From contig OW028582.1 of the NCBI GenBank assembly GCA_932294295.1, forward strand, positions 2,020,015 through 2,084,014: DNA of 64,000 bases. The letters are read 5' to 3'. This DNA comes from Alitta virens (taxonomy: Eukaryota > Annelida > Polychaeta > Phyllodocida > Nereididae). The position numbers were made by a program, and so were the translations under genes. The notes under the pieces are model-generated. The model made no database searches. It was not told the origin of the DNA and saw nothing but the letters and a program-made list of their open reading frames with translations. Below are positions 22,439 to 33,345 of the stretch, one piece after another (position 1 is the first letter of the stretch; each line of letters begins with the position of its first letter).

Positions 22439-22747
22439 AAACCCAGGTAATATATCAACACTGACTTATAACGTTCAATAACAAATTTCCATGGCATTAA
22501 CCGTTTTTCTTCTTCTCCTTTCAGCCTACCTCCATCACACATACCTTGCTCCCTCTCTGCCACTCCCTTTGCTCACCATCCCTCTACACGTTCCTGTCCT
22601 TGATGTACACCGGGACCCGAGCCTCCCTGACCCAGTCAGTTGGCTCGGGCTCCTGACCCAATAAAACTAAGACGATGAAGCAGCTGATTTCAGCTGGAAC
22701 CCGTCCCCCCCGGCCCTTTGGGCCGGTTTTGTTACTTTTATGTATGT
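22439..22747 (+). other. Family B 3' tail
   Basis: It holds GTAATATATC at 22447 and a pyrimidine tract ending CTCCTTTCAG near 22525; together they look like the two ends of a short intron. The last 150 bp, with the two hairpins, recur as the solo insertion at 17831-17983. No poly(A). Confidence 0.6.
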
Positions 22748-22758
22748 AACTCAGGCAT
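22748..22758 (+). other. Right target-site duplication of full B
   Basis: AACTCAGGCAT directly after the B 3' end, continuing into U1 copy 5. Confidence 0.92.
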
Positions 22759-22920
22759 ACTTACCTGGCACAGGGGCTACCGTGATCCAGAAGGCGGTGC
22801 CCTCAGGGTGAGGCCCTTCCATTGCACTCAGGTTGGGCTGACGCCTGCGATCGCCCCAAATGTGGGTGACTCGGGTGCGTTATTTTTGTTAGTGGGGGAC
22901 TGCGTTCGCGCTCTCCCCTG
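22757..22920 (+). ncRNA. U1 snRNA, copy 5 (native 5' flank displaced by element B)
   Basis: A 164-nt copy that matches copy 1 by eye. Directly upstream is AACTCAGGC and then the 3' end of the near-complete B element, so the native promoter is about 4.9 kb away behind the solo B end and full B. Its 3' flank has GGCATCTGC where units 1-4 have GGCTTCTGC. Copy 6 shares this variant. Confidence 0.95.
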
Positions 22921-23077
22921 ATTCCTAATTGAACAGTAGTTTTTCAGTGATGGCATCTGCAAACTCAATTGCACTGACCATCTCATGTACCAATGTCTTG
23001 TAGTGTAAAGGTCATTGGTTCCTCCTCCTTCTGCGGTAGTGTCAACACTGCCTCTCCAGTTGTGAGCCTGGTAGCTG

Positions 23078-24968
23078 ATTTTCATTCATACAAGAAATCC
23101 CCAGACAGCATTTCAAAATTGCATATCAATTTGTTTATTAGCATTTCAGTGCTGCATTAATACCATTGAGAGTAATAGTGTAGGCCAACAACTGTCAGAA
23201 AAATTACCTAAATAGAAAACACTTTCTCAAACTACTTGCCATTGTGCTAACAGCAATTCTATATTTGCGCCACCATTTACTGAAAAGGAGGTGATTGAAG
23301 AAATCAATAAATTAAAAGGAAAAAAATCCATTGGATATTATGACATTCCAGTAAACAATTTTATATCATGTAAAAATATATTGGCAAAACCGCTGGTCAG
23401 ATTGTTTAATATGAGTATTGACCAAGGAAAATTTCCTAGCATACTTAAAGTAGCTTGCGTACTACCAGTATATCAAAATGATGTAAAGCATATTGAAACA
23501 ATTATAGACCAATAAATATTTTAAACTGTATCAGTAAGGTTTTTAGAAAGACTTATGCACAAAAGATTGTATATTTTTCTTCATAAGTTTGACATATTGT
23601 ACCCTTTTCAATTTGGTTTAAGACCTAAACATTCAACCAGTTTGACATTGATTGGAGTCATTGAGAGAATAAGAAGTGTGTTAGACACTGGTGATAATGC
23701 CATAGGAATATGTCTAGATATAAAAAAGGCATTTGACAGTTGATCATCAAATACTAATGAGTAAATTATATCATTATGGTATAAGAGGATAAGCATACAA
23801 ATGGTTCAGTTGCTACTTGACTAACAGATTTCAATTTGTTAGATTAAATAATTATATTTCAAATTTTGGCAAAGTAGAAACAGGTGAACCACAAGGATCA
23901 GTCCTTGGACCTTTACTCAGTCTACATTAATGATATTGGTGGCTATACATGCAAGTTAAATGCAAAATATTGTTGTTCGCTGATGATGCTAACTTCTTAC
24001 ATATTTGTAAAAGCATACATGATCTGCACAGACAATCTGAAATTCTATTGACAAAACTATCAGAATGGATCATATCCCATAAGTTATCACTGAATGTTTT
24101 CAAAACAAATCATTGCATATTTCAAAGAACCAAAACCAAATTGTCAGATGAATATGACCATATGAAAATTGGAAATGACAATATCTATTGAGTATCAGCA
24201 GTAAAATACCTAGGAGTAGTGACTAATGATAAACTGTTATAATACTCTCATATTGAAAAGTTAATGCGGTCTCTTGTAAAAATTGCCATCATTTTTTAAA
24301 TGATAAAATACCATGTACCTCATGAATGTAAGAAACAGCTGTATTATGCTTATGTTTATAGTAAAATTATCTATGGGATAGAGGTCTGCGGCAATATAAA
24401 GAGCTATCAATTAAATCAGCTACAAGTCTTGCAAAATCGGATATCAAAAATACTGTATAACAAAGACTGGTGGACTAACACTGAAGATTTACATAAGGAA
24501 ATAGCAGTCTTGAAAATCAAAGATATAACTAAATTATGCAAGCTAAAATTTGTGCACAAATGGAAAAACAATGAAATACCTGATATTTTTTAGAACTTCA
24601 TTCATGTATAGATATGAAATACACCAAATGAACACAAGAAATTCATGTAAATTACATGTGCCTAAATATAACACAAAAAGATATGGTGGAGGCGCTCTAT
24701 ATTATTTATGTGCTAAAAGGTTTAATGAACTGCCGACAAAACTCACTAATTTGAAAAATTTTAAACAATTCAATATCAAGTTCAGAGTCTTTTATATAGA
24801 TAAATATTGATTCATTCGATTGCATGCATTGAATATGATTGACGTTGTTGTTTAATCTTGTAAATATATATAACTGTATACATATATAGGGTGTCAACAC
24901 TGATTGGCTTTGGCCTTTTTGACATCCTACCTTTTTTTGTGAAATAAAAATTGGAATTGAAATGAATC
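23078..24968 (+). pseudogene. Non-LTR RT remnant, array unit 5
   Basis: Standard-length copy downstream of the B element. Small private differences (EINKLKGKK, KVACVLP) and the same shared stops. Confidence 0.85.
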
Positions 24969-25423
24969 CCAACTGAAATAAAAGGATGACAAAAACATAT
25001 CATTGCAGGGGGCTATAGCCCCGGTTCAATTTCTCTTTACACTTCAATTGTGCCATTACCAAGCTCATTCAAATGTTGGTCGTGCCTATTAAACAGCCCA
25101 AACAAGCATTTCATAAGAAACTTGCAATCTCATGTGATTCTGTGTTGGGACATTCACAGCCAGCTGTAGACTGAATATAGGTGGCACCACATGTCGCACT
25201 GTTCATGAGGCATGCTGTATATGCTACATTTATGCAGTTTGAGAAGGTCTCCTGCATTTCTCTTCACAGCAATAGCCAGGCAAAGTGCATTAAGTGTTTG
25301 CAAAACATTAGCCAAATCATAATTTAGATCATTCCAAGCAGTGATCTAGCCACTTCAATCTCCAATAAAAAGTCCACTGCACCTGCAGTGGACACAGGTA
25401 AGAGAAGCTTACCTACTCCTCTA

Positions 25424-26611
25424 ATGGCCGACATTGCTCCCTCCCCCATTATCACCCACACCCCATCTATTTCTCCCCCACCCCATAGTATTCCCTCCCT
25501 ACTCCAGGGCCCCAGTTTTGCTTCTGTTGTTTCCAGACCCCCTCCCATCACAACAGAGCCCACACAACAACCTGAGGAAATGGAAGGAGACTTTCAGATC
25601 CCCAGAAAACAAAGACAACAAAACCACAAGAGAACCAGGTCCAGTCAAAGCCAGAAATCCGACACAGCACCACCCCCCATCCCCTCCAAGAAGGCCAAGA
25701 CAACCAACCCATCACCCACCCCCCCATCCAAAACCACTAAAACTTTCATTCCACCTCTTTTCACAGAGATTGCCGATGACGCCAATTCAGCCAAGGTCTT
25801 TCTTGAGCTGAAGAAGCATATTCGTTACTCCAGGAAGACACAAGCTGGAAATCTGCTGATCTATCCCCGATCAGCAGAGGACAGAACCTCCCTCCTCAAC
25901 CTAACTATAGATGGCTGTACAGTCAGAGACACTAAGAAGACCAACCAGAAGTCAGATGACAACCTAACAATAGTCATCATAGGAGTCCCCCCAAAATATA
26001 ACACAGATGAATTTTCTTCCTTTTCAGGTTTTACAAATTGCACTCGAATGCAGAGTTCTGCACTCGGCAGGCCAACCAACCGGATAAAAGCCACCTGCTC
26101 CACACCAGAAGAAAAACAGAATCTCATAAAACATGGTTTTTCTTTCGATTTCAGGAAATTACAAGTGGAGGAATACAACTCCAGAAGACCACTTCAGTGC
26201 ATCAAGTGTCAATCCTTTGGCCACAGAGCTGACACCTGTTCCAATGAAACCAGGTGTAAGCGTTGTGGCCTCGGGCATGGGCACAAGGAGTGCCCTTCTC
26301 CCCCAGAGAAGGCCTCCTGCACCAATTGCAAGGGAGAGCACCCATCATCTTACTCTGGCTGCCCCTCATACAAGGAAGCCATCCTCATCAAAAAGCAGAA
26401 GGAGACCACCACTGCCCAAAAGATCGCCCCACCCGCCAACATCCTAGACGCCACCAGAATTGCCGCCACACTAGCCCAAGTCCTCACAGAGATCCTCCTG
26501 ACACCCCACCAAGAAGTCACACAGGATATGATAATCCTAAAAATAGCTAAGTCTATCTCGGTCATGTTTAAGGTAAACATGACCCCATCACTAATTTCAT
26601 CGATTTATTAA
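25424..26611 (+). CDS. Family A copy 2 ORF1: gag-like protein (N-terminally truncated)
   Basis: 395 residues from the ATG equivalent to that of A1, with the same low-complexity N-terminus, core and three zinc knuckles. The frame stays open upstream to the truncation point (KKSTAPAVDTGKRSLPTPL), so the ATG is internal to the original ORF1. Substitutions against A1 are few (for example TIDGCT for TISGCT, RMQSSAL for RMQSAAL). Confidence 0.9.
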   Translation: MADIAPSPIITHTPSISPPPHSIPSLLQGPSFASVVSRPPPITTEPTQQPEEMEGDFQIPRKQRQQNHKRTRSSQSQKSDTAPPPIPSKKAKTTNPSPTPPSKTTKTFIPPLFTEIADDANSAKVFLELKKHIRYSRKTQAGNLLIYPRSAEDRTSLLNLTIDGCTVRDTKKTNQKSDDNLTIVIIGVPPKYNTDEFSSFSGFTNCTRMQSSALGRPTNRIKATCSTPEEKQNLIKHGFSFDFRKLQVEEYNSRRPLQCIKCQSFGHRADTCSNETRCKRCGLGHGHKECPSPPEKASCTNCKGEHPSSYSGCPSYKEAILIKKQKETTTAQKIAPPANILDATRIAATLAQVLTEILLTPHQEVTQDMIILKIAKSISVMFKVNMTPSLISSIY

Positions 26612-26617
26612 TTTATA

Positions 26618-29404
26618 ATGGCCCGTCTAATGCACATTAATATTCAGCATCTACGGACCAAGCAGTTTACTTTAACACAGTATGCTGCTGAGACTACCCC
26701 TGACATCCTCCTCCTCAATGAGACCCACATGCACCCCGATAATCTACTAAGCCGAATCCACGGATACAAATCAGCTTCGAGGACGGATGGCATTGACTGC
26801 AAAGGAGGGGTAGCTATATATTGTAAAGAAGACCTCCCTTTTTCCCCCATTAATATACCTACATTTTTTCAGAATACTGCTGCCATCTCCATCTCCATCC
26901 CCACTCTAGGAGAAGTTGCCATTATCTCCCACTACTTCCCCCCATATGCTAATTCCCATATAACTAACAATTATTTCCACTTTTTCACCTCCACTTTCAG
27001 GCACTGTATCTTCATGGGAGATTACAATGCCCACCACCCCCACATTAATACCAAACCCTCTAACCCCAGAGGTAATCAACTTTTCTCCATTATACAGGCT
27101 AACAACTTAGAACTACTCAATGCCAATGGAGCACCAACATACCTCCACACAACCCAGAAGACTACCTCCCTGCTTGACTTAGCCATTGTAACCCCAGCAG
27201 TGGCAAGTAAACTACAGGACCTTTGGGTTGGTGACGACATTGGCAGCGACCACCTCCCCATTCATATTTCTTTACAGGGCAACTGCATCCCCCAGCCCAT
27301 CATGCAGATGACCAGAAACCTCCGCAGAGCCAACTGGCAAATCTTTAAGACAGAAATTGCCACCAAACTTCATTCTCTCCCACCCACATTAATTTCTAAT
27401 TCTGATGTTGCAGATCAGCTGGTAGACAACCTCCATGACATCCTAGAGGTCTCCCTTGAGACAGCCTGTCCTACCAGGCCTATCAAGAAGCGAGACTTCA
27501 GGGTGTCACAGGAGACTCTACAGCTCATCAAACAGAAGAGGAGAGCCAGGCGACTCGCACAGCGTAACCCGGCCTCCGTCATCATCAGATCATCCTACAA
27601 GTGTCTCAAGATCAGAGTGGTCGTCGCCATCAAGGAAGAAAAAAGCTCACAATGGAAAGAGGCCTGTGACTCTCTAGACTACAGAGATGCAGGCCAATTC
27701 TGGAAACTCTTCAAACGTCTCACCAGCCCAGGTGGAGAACGCAGGCCTCAGAGAGTCCACTCCACCACAGGCGACAAGACCACCTCTGATCTTGACACAG
27801 CCAACATCTTCGCCCAACATCTTCAAAGAGTCCATCAGATCAACCAAGGCCCTCACCTCGACCAGACCAACTACCAGGCAGTATCAGCCCACATCCAATC
27901 CAACCCCTACCTCTACACTCCACAGTGGGACGTTGGTGAGGATGAAGGAGACGACCATGACCTCCTCAGGCGACTGACCTCGGAGGAGCTCCTAAGGATC
28001 ATATCCAAATGCCGGAACACCTCCCCGGGGGAAGATGGCATTGGGTATGCAATCCTCAAGCAGCTCCCATCAACTGGTTTGAAATATCTAACTAAACTGT
28101 TTCATTTTCTTTTACAAATAGGCTATTTCCCCACCCTCTGGAAGGCTGCAATTGGAGTGATGATCCCAAAACCTGGAAAGGATCCACTATCTCCAGGGAA
28201 CAACCGTCCCATCAGTCTGATCAGATGCATAGGTAAACTCCTTGAGAAAACCATCTCCTCAAAGCTAATCTCACATCTTACTGTTTCAGGTCAATTCAAC
28301 CCCTGGCAAAGAGCCTACCTGCCCAAGAAAGAAGCAGGCGAACACCTACACCGCCTTGCTCTCGAAGCAAAAACAGCTATCTCCCACGGATGGACCACAG
28401 GTGCAATTTTTCTCGATGTTGAGAAAGCCTTCGACTCGGTATGGCAAGATGGTCTGCGTTTTAAAGTCAGCCAGCTTGACATGCCAGTCAAGGTCAAAAG
28501 GTTCCTATCCTCCTACCTCCAGGACAGAAGCATAGCTGTTAGGGTAGGACAGACCACCTCAGCAACGGTCAACCTAGCTGCAGGAACTCCACAGGGATCG
28601 GTACTCAGCCCACTTCTTTTTAACATATTCGTAAATGACCTTCCCTTCCCAAATACAGGAACAGATCCAGTCCAGGTGTCCCAGTATGCGGATGATTTAG
28701 CACTTTGGGTTTCTTTCAGGAACTCCAGACACAACAGCCAGAAGACCTTCACCAGAATCCAGAAAGAACTCCAAGTAGCTCTCAACAACCTGGAATCCTG
28801 GTGCTGCAAATGGAGAATTAAACTCAATGCTGCTAAAACCCAATTTACTTTCTTTACAGGACTCTGGACACTACCCATATCCACCCTCACCCTCTTTAAT
28901 ACTCCCATTCAACTCTCAATTTCAGAAATTAGCTTTCTCGGAGGCAAGTTCCTAGAAAAGAACCTCAGCATGTTGCACCACTGCAAAGTCAAGCGTCGAG
29001 AGGCTGAAAGACGAATCAACCTACTCCGCAGACTCAGAGGAACCGACTGGGGATGTACCTCCGAGACCCTCTTACATCTCTACAAGTCCTTCATCCGTCC
29101 AGTCCTAGAGACTGGATTCCCCGTAACGGTCCACGCCACTAAGGCAGCAGTAAACCAGCTCCAGGTTACACAGAATAAAGCTCTCAGGGTTGCCCTAAAG
29201 GTATATTATGTCCCAGGTCAACGCAGGGTAACCACTGCAGAGCTACATCAGAGATCAAACCTGGAGCCTATTGAGTCTAGACTGATAACTCTAAACAATA
29301 AGGCCCTTCTTAGATACCAGTCTTCCCCTCTACTTCCACAATTAAATGACCGCCTAACTAGAATTCGTAGACTCCCCTTCCCCCTATCCCGTAAAATTAG
29401 ATAA
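26618..29404 (+). CDS. Family A copy 2 ORF2: APE endonuclease and reverse transcriptase
   Basis: 928 residues, intact, with the same endonuclease and RT motifs as the A1 copy, including GDYNAHH, GSDHLP, GTPQGSVLSP and YADD. There are only a handful of amino-acid differences from A1 (for example TFFQN for TLFQN, VVVAIKEEK for VAVAIKEEK, IQSNP for IQANP). It lies 6 bp after ORF1. Two intact ORF2 copies in one array suggest recent activity of the family. Confidence 0.95.
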   Translation: MARLMHINIQHLRTKQFTLTQYAAETTPDILLLNETHMHPDNLLSRIHGYKSASRTDGIDCKGGVAIYCKEDLPFSPINIPTFFQNTAAISISIPTLGEVAIISHYFPPYANSHITNNYFHFFTSTFRHCIFMGDYNAHHPHINTKPSNPRGNQLFSIIQANNLELLNANGAPTYLHTTQKTTSLLDLAIVTPAVASKLQDLWVGDDIGSDHLPIHISLQGNCIPQPIMQMTRNLRRANWQIFKTEIATKLHSLPPTLISNSDVADQLVDNLHDILEVSLETACPTRPIKKRDFRVSQETLQLIKQKRRARRLAQRNPASVIIRSSYKCLKIRVVVAIKEEKSSQWKEACDSLDYRDAGQFWKLFKRLTSPGGERRPQRVHSTTGDKTTSDLDTANIFAQHLQRVHQINQGPHLDQTNYQAVSAHIQSNPYLYTPQWDVGEDEGDDHDLLRRLTSEELLRIISKCRNTSPGEDGIGYAILKQLPSTGLKYLTKLFHFLLQIGYFPTLWKAAIGVMIPKPGKDPLSPGNNRPISLIRCIGKLLEKTISSKLISHLTVSGQFNPWQRAYLPKKEAGEHLHRLALEAKTAISHGWTTGAIFLDVEKAFDSVWQDGLRFKVSQLDMPVKVKRFLSSYLQDRSIAVRVGQTTSATVNLAAGTPQGSVLSPLLFNIFVNDLPFPNTGTDPVQVSQYADDLALWVSFRNSRHNSQKTFTRIQKELQVALNNLESWCCKWRIKLNAAKTQFTFFTGLWTLPISTLTLFNTPIQLSISEISFLGGKFLEKNLSMLHHCKVKRREAERRINLLRRLRGTDWGCTSETLLHLYKSFIRPVLETGFPVTVHATKAAVNQLQVTQNKALRVALKVYYVPGQRRVTTAELHQRSNLEPIESRLITLNNKALLRYQSSPLLPQLNDRLTRIRRLPFPLSRKIR

Positions 29405-29630
29405 TAATCTCCCATTTCCCTACTAATCTCACAAAAATATTTTCCTGTTAATCTAACATCTTCTTATTTTTCCTTCCAGATTTCCCCCTTGATGCGGCCA
29501 GACGTGGTGAGATCCAGATCTTGGACCTATCGGGCCTTCTGACCATGATGTCCAGGATCCCCCACAAGTCTCCAAAAGCGCTGAAGCTCCTTGAATGGAG
29601 GACCTCGCTTATCTCCTACGCTGCAGACAG

Positions 29631-29642
29631 AACTCAGGCATA
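29631..29642 (+). other. Target site right of element A2
   Basis: AACTCAGGCATA continuing into U1 copy 6. No matching copy remains on the left of A2. Confidence 0.9.
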
Positions 29643-29803
29643 CTTACCTGGCACAGGGGCTACCGTGATCCAGAAGGCGGTGCCCTCAGGGTGAGGCCCT
29701 TCCATTGCACTCAGGTTGGGCTGACGCCTGCGATCGCCCCAAATGTGGGTGACTCGGGTGCGTTATTTTTGTTAGTGGGGGACTGCGTTCGCGCTCTCCC
29801 CTG
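29640..29803 (+). ncRNA. U1 snRNA, copy 6 (native 5' flank displaced by element A2)
   Basis: A 164-nt copy that matches copy 1 by eye. It follows AACTCAGGC and the 3' end of retrotransposon A2. It is the last U1 before the array breaks off about 730 bp downstream. It shares the GGCATCTGC 3'-flank variant with copy 5. Confidence 0.95.
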
Positions 29804-29959
29804 ATTCCTAATTGAACAGTAGTTTTTCAGTGATGGCATCTGCAAACTCAATTGCACTGACCATCTCATGTACCAATGTCTTGTAGTGTAAAGGTCATTG
29901 GTTCCTCCTCCTTCTGCGGTAGTGTCAACACTGCCTCTCCAGTTGTGAGCCTGGTAGCT

Positions 29960-30534
29960 GATTTCATTCATACAAGAAATCCCCAGACAGCATTTCAAAA
30001 TTGCATATCAATTTGTTTATTAGCATTTCAGTGCTGCATTAATACCATTGAGAGTAATAGTGTAGGCCAACAACTGTCAGAAAAATTACCTAAATAGAAA
30101 ACACTTTCTCAAACTACTTGCCATTGTGCTAACAGCAATTCTATATTTGCGCCACCATTTACTGAAAAGGAGGTGATTGAAGAAATCAATAGATTAAAAG
30201 AAAAAAAATCCATTGGATATTATGACATTCCAGTAAACAATTTTATATCATGTAAAAATATATTGGCAAAACCGCTGGTCAGATTGTTTAATATGAGTAT
30301 TGACCAAGGAAAATTTCCCAGCATACTTAAAGTAGCTCGCGTACTACCAGTATATCAAAATGATGTAAAGCATATTGAAACAATTATAGACCAATAAATA
30401 TTTTAAACCGTATCAGTAAGGTTTTTAAAGACTTATGCACAAAAGATTGTATATTTTCCTTCATAAGTTTGACATATTGTACCCTTTTCAATTTGGTTCC
30501 AAGACCTAAACATTCAACCAGTTTGACATTTGAT
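29960..30534 (+). pseudogene. Non-LTR RT remnant, array unit 6, truncated at the array edge
   Basis: The remnant runs to about 30534 and stops inside the fingers region. It has more private changes than the other units (EKKSIGYY, small indels near 30425 and 30498). Higher divergence is expected for a terminal unit that exchanges less. Confidence 0.8.
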
Positions 30535-30890
30535 TAGCTGATCAAGCACATAGCCCCCAATGCAGCCCGCTGGTGTCACACATCTACTTCTATATTGTGC
30601 TAAGGCCTGTAAGGGTCGGCGATTTTTGCCAGAGGTAAACTCGATCTGGCTGGATCTTGGGCCAGTATTATTTTACCAGGGAATAGTTTATGTACTAACT
30701 TAGCTCAGGTTTAATTTCTGCGTGTTTTCAGGTGTTACTTACTTCATTATTACTCATTTAAGGTAAAAGTGTACAGTAACCAGTAAGACATTTGCGCGTC
30801 CATTGTGAGGCCGTTGCAAGCTCTTCTCTCGCCATGGCGACGTTGGCTTGCCAGTTTGCTGCGGTCGCGTGTATCTAAAAATAGGAATGC

Positions 30891-31103
30891 AAGTCAAAAC
30901 GTCCACCGAAACGCCCGATTCCCGAATCGTTCGAAAAATGTCCGAAACATCCGATTATTTTTTATTTTGGCTATGTACACATAAATATTTTAACTTGAAG
31001 TAAATATAATTTCCTATTCTTAACTATTTCGGACACTTTTCGTACGTTTAGGGAATCGGACGTTATGGGTTTGGACATTTCGGTTTTTGGACGTTTCGAC
31101 TTG
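30891..31103. repeat. MITE-like inverted repeat, about 213 bp
   Basis: The left arm AAGTCAAAACGTCCACCGAA matches, imperfectly, the complement of the right arm ending GGACGTTTCGACTT. Further blocks pair over about 60 bp (CCGATTCCC with GGGAATCGG). No coding content. Confidence 0.65.
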
Positions 31104-33141
31104 ATACCAAAAATAGCCTAACCACGTGTAGTTTGTTTATCCATCGATTTATATATATGGTATTAAAAAGGAGCATTGAATTTAATTTACATTGATAACT
31201 TTGTTCGAATGTCCTTTTTTAAATAAATGAGTAACAAATACTGCTTTGTAGTACCTACTGCTCCTGACAATTTGGATAAAATAAATAAATACATTTTTTT
31301 AAATGGTAACAAAAGTTTAAAACCTAACATAGAACCTACAAATACACCAATTAGGTTATTCATTTTAGGATTTTAAATTGTATGGAGGCGTAAAGAAATA
31401 TATAAAATAGAATAAATCAATTTATTCTACCCTGAATTTACATCTGAAAGCATTTGATTGAGCATTGCACTGTTATTATCATTGTGTATTATGTAGAATC
31501 ACTCTTCAATTTTAATCTGCGAGTGTCATGTCAGTTTTCTGTGCTTGCATATATTTCATGCTACATTTCAAAAGGTAACAAAACTCGTAGTGACATCACG
31601 CTGAAGTTATAACAGCATTGCTGTGTGCTTGGATAAACCAAAGATCCAAGCTGTGTATGGCCATGATTTCACATCTGCTATTTTAAAGAATTACAGTTAA
31701 CAGAATTGACCAATCAGTATCTAAAATGTCACAGAAAAAAGAAAATTTTGAAGACATTTGGGTGTAATTTTTATATATTTAAAAGTCTTTCTCATATATT
31801 ACAAAGATTTTTTAATTTAAAGTAGTGCATGACACATACGTTTTATATATTGTTTGATGTAGCAGGTTGTTTTGCATTGACCATTACATTCACCCTACAA
31901 ATAAAAGGCCCAAGGCCAACATTTAACAATGTTGGTGTATGTTTATCTTTAGCCACACTAAATCAGTGTTGTATAGCAGTATATTTTGCGGAAGTCCATG
32001 AAAATAAACATAAGTTATTGTTGCAGCAACCATGAATAGGTTTATAACTTAATATACAATTTTGACTACAAACCTGTGAACTTATTTATAAATCAATGAG
32101 GACCAAAAATGTGAAATGTAGGCCTATTTCAATTTTATTTTGCATTCCACAATTTCTTGGAAGTGAAGTGTATGAAGATAGTCCCAGTGACAATGAAATT
32201 GTATGGAGCCCCCAAGCATACAGATATGACAAATAAAAAATGGACATTCGTTTTTGTATTCCCTCACTAAAATTGGCATTCTCTCATTATCCTCACAATC
32301 ACCACCAAAATTTATAGCTCGCAATACATTTGTGTTCCTGCTCATATATGCCAACTTCGTAGATATATCCCATTACCTCAAAAAGTGATGCGTTCCCTCA
32401 CAATGATCACGGAACCTGACGTTAGTGCATGAGGGAATGCAATGATCAAGAGTGAACACCTACTTTTTACGAGGGAATGCACACATACTTTCATGAGGGA
32501 ACTCATTCTTTTTATGTAGAAATGCAAATTTTCATGTGAGATCACAATGATGTTTTCCCCCATATCATTACTTAGCCATTTTTATATTCACTATAATTAC
32601 CAAATTACTTAAGACCAAGATGATGCCGATGTTAGCCCCACGGGTTTGCGCTAGTATGGTATAATACTGGAAATAATGTCTTGCTGGCAAAAACTCGAAT
32701 TTTTATAAATGTTTTAATGGTTTAGAATTTATTTATTTTTCACCAATTTCCGCAAATACAAATTTACAACTTAGTGGTACATACTCGAATATCAAAACTG
32801 ACTGGTAATGGGGGTACACCCGAGTATAACAATATACAGTAACCCATAGGGTGGATACAAGGCAACAAGAAAACGAAAATGAAAAATAAAATGCCATTGT
32901 CAATGGTATTAATTTTCATATTGACAACACCATTTTATTTATACATCTTTCCCTGAACAGATTATTTTCGAAAATTGGGATTATATATGTTATGGGCCGA
33001 AAAAAACTATATGGTTTGGAATCAGATGTAGGGACTGATGGATCCGTCTAGCAAAAACGATGTAAGATATTAATCTGAAAATTTGCACACTTCTATATAC
33101 TACAAATCTGAGATGGTCAGTGGGGAAATTTTCTAGTACTA

Positions 33142-33345
33142 AGTCATAACTAACCGATTCCATAAAAAGATTTCTCTCTGAAATAACAGAAATCAATTGA
33201 ATGACAAGAAGTCATTAAAATGCAAAATACTGCTGCTTCAGCCGATCAGTCAAGGGTGGGAACTTTTTCAGCCAATAGAATTGCAGTATGCTGTTGTAGC
33301 CACCTGGTGGAAATACAGAGAACCTTCCGTGAAAATCCATTATTG
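33142..33345. repeat. Partial copy of the CAATAG-type MITE
   Basis: Matches the right two thirds of the elements at 45425, 47143, 50111 and 52417, including GCCACCTGGTGGAAATACAG and CCGTGAAAATCC. The left end is missing and the copy is more diverged. Confidence 0.7.

Larger units (their letters stand above)
17995..22747 (+). mobile_element. Non-LTR retrotransposon, family B (U1-targeted, rearranged 5' end, defective)
   Basis: A 4.75-kb element with the same architecture as family A but clearly diverged at protein and DNA level, and with a different 3' end. It is inserted sense to U1 between AACTCAGGCAT copies at 17984 and 22748. Its 5' part is scrambled (see 17995-18730), ORF2 has one in-frame stop at 21995, and the 3' tail ends in the two-hairpin segment also seen alone at 17831. 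It is related to A but is a separate lineage that uses the same target base pair. Confidence 0.9.
25367..29630 (+). mobile_element. Non-LTR retrotransposon, family A, copy 2 (U1-targeted, 5'-truncated)
   Basis: Near-identical to A1 over its length, with both ORFs open. The 3' junction is at the same base as in A1, directly before AACTCAGGCATA at 29631. The 5' junction is unusual: the element begins at the AAAAAGTCCAC of ORF1 and abuts the U1 flank at about -95, so the last roughly 85-95 bp of flank, including the left target copy, are missing. Compared with A1 it keeps 17 bp (TGGACACAGGTAAGAGA) that restore the ORF1 frame upstream of the internal ATG. Confidence 0.9.
1..30534 (+). repeat. Tandem U1 snRNA gene array interrupted by retrotransposons
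   Basis: The same unit recurs with U1 starts at 2229, 9727, 12428, 15128, 22757 and 29640. Uninterrupted spacings are 2701 (9727 to 12428), 2700 (12428 to 15128) and 2701 (15128 to the target-site remnant at 17829). The unit starting at 2229 is 3177 bp to its remnant at 5406. Order within a unit is U1, about 160 bp of 3' flank, an RT remnant of about 1.9 kb, then about 490 bp of U1 5' flank. Units are nearly identical over their whole length. The window opens inside a unit, so the array continues to the left. On the right it breaks off inside the RT remnant near 30534. Confidence 0.95.
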
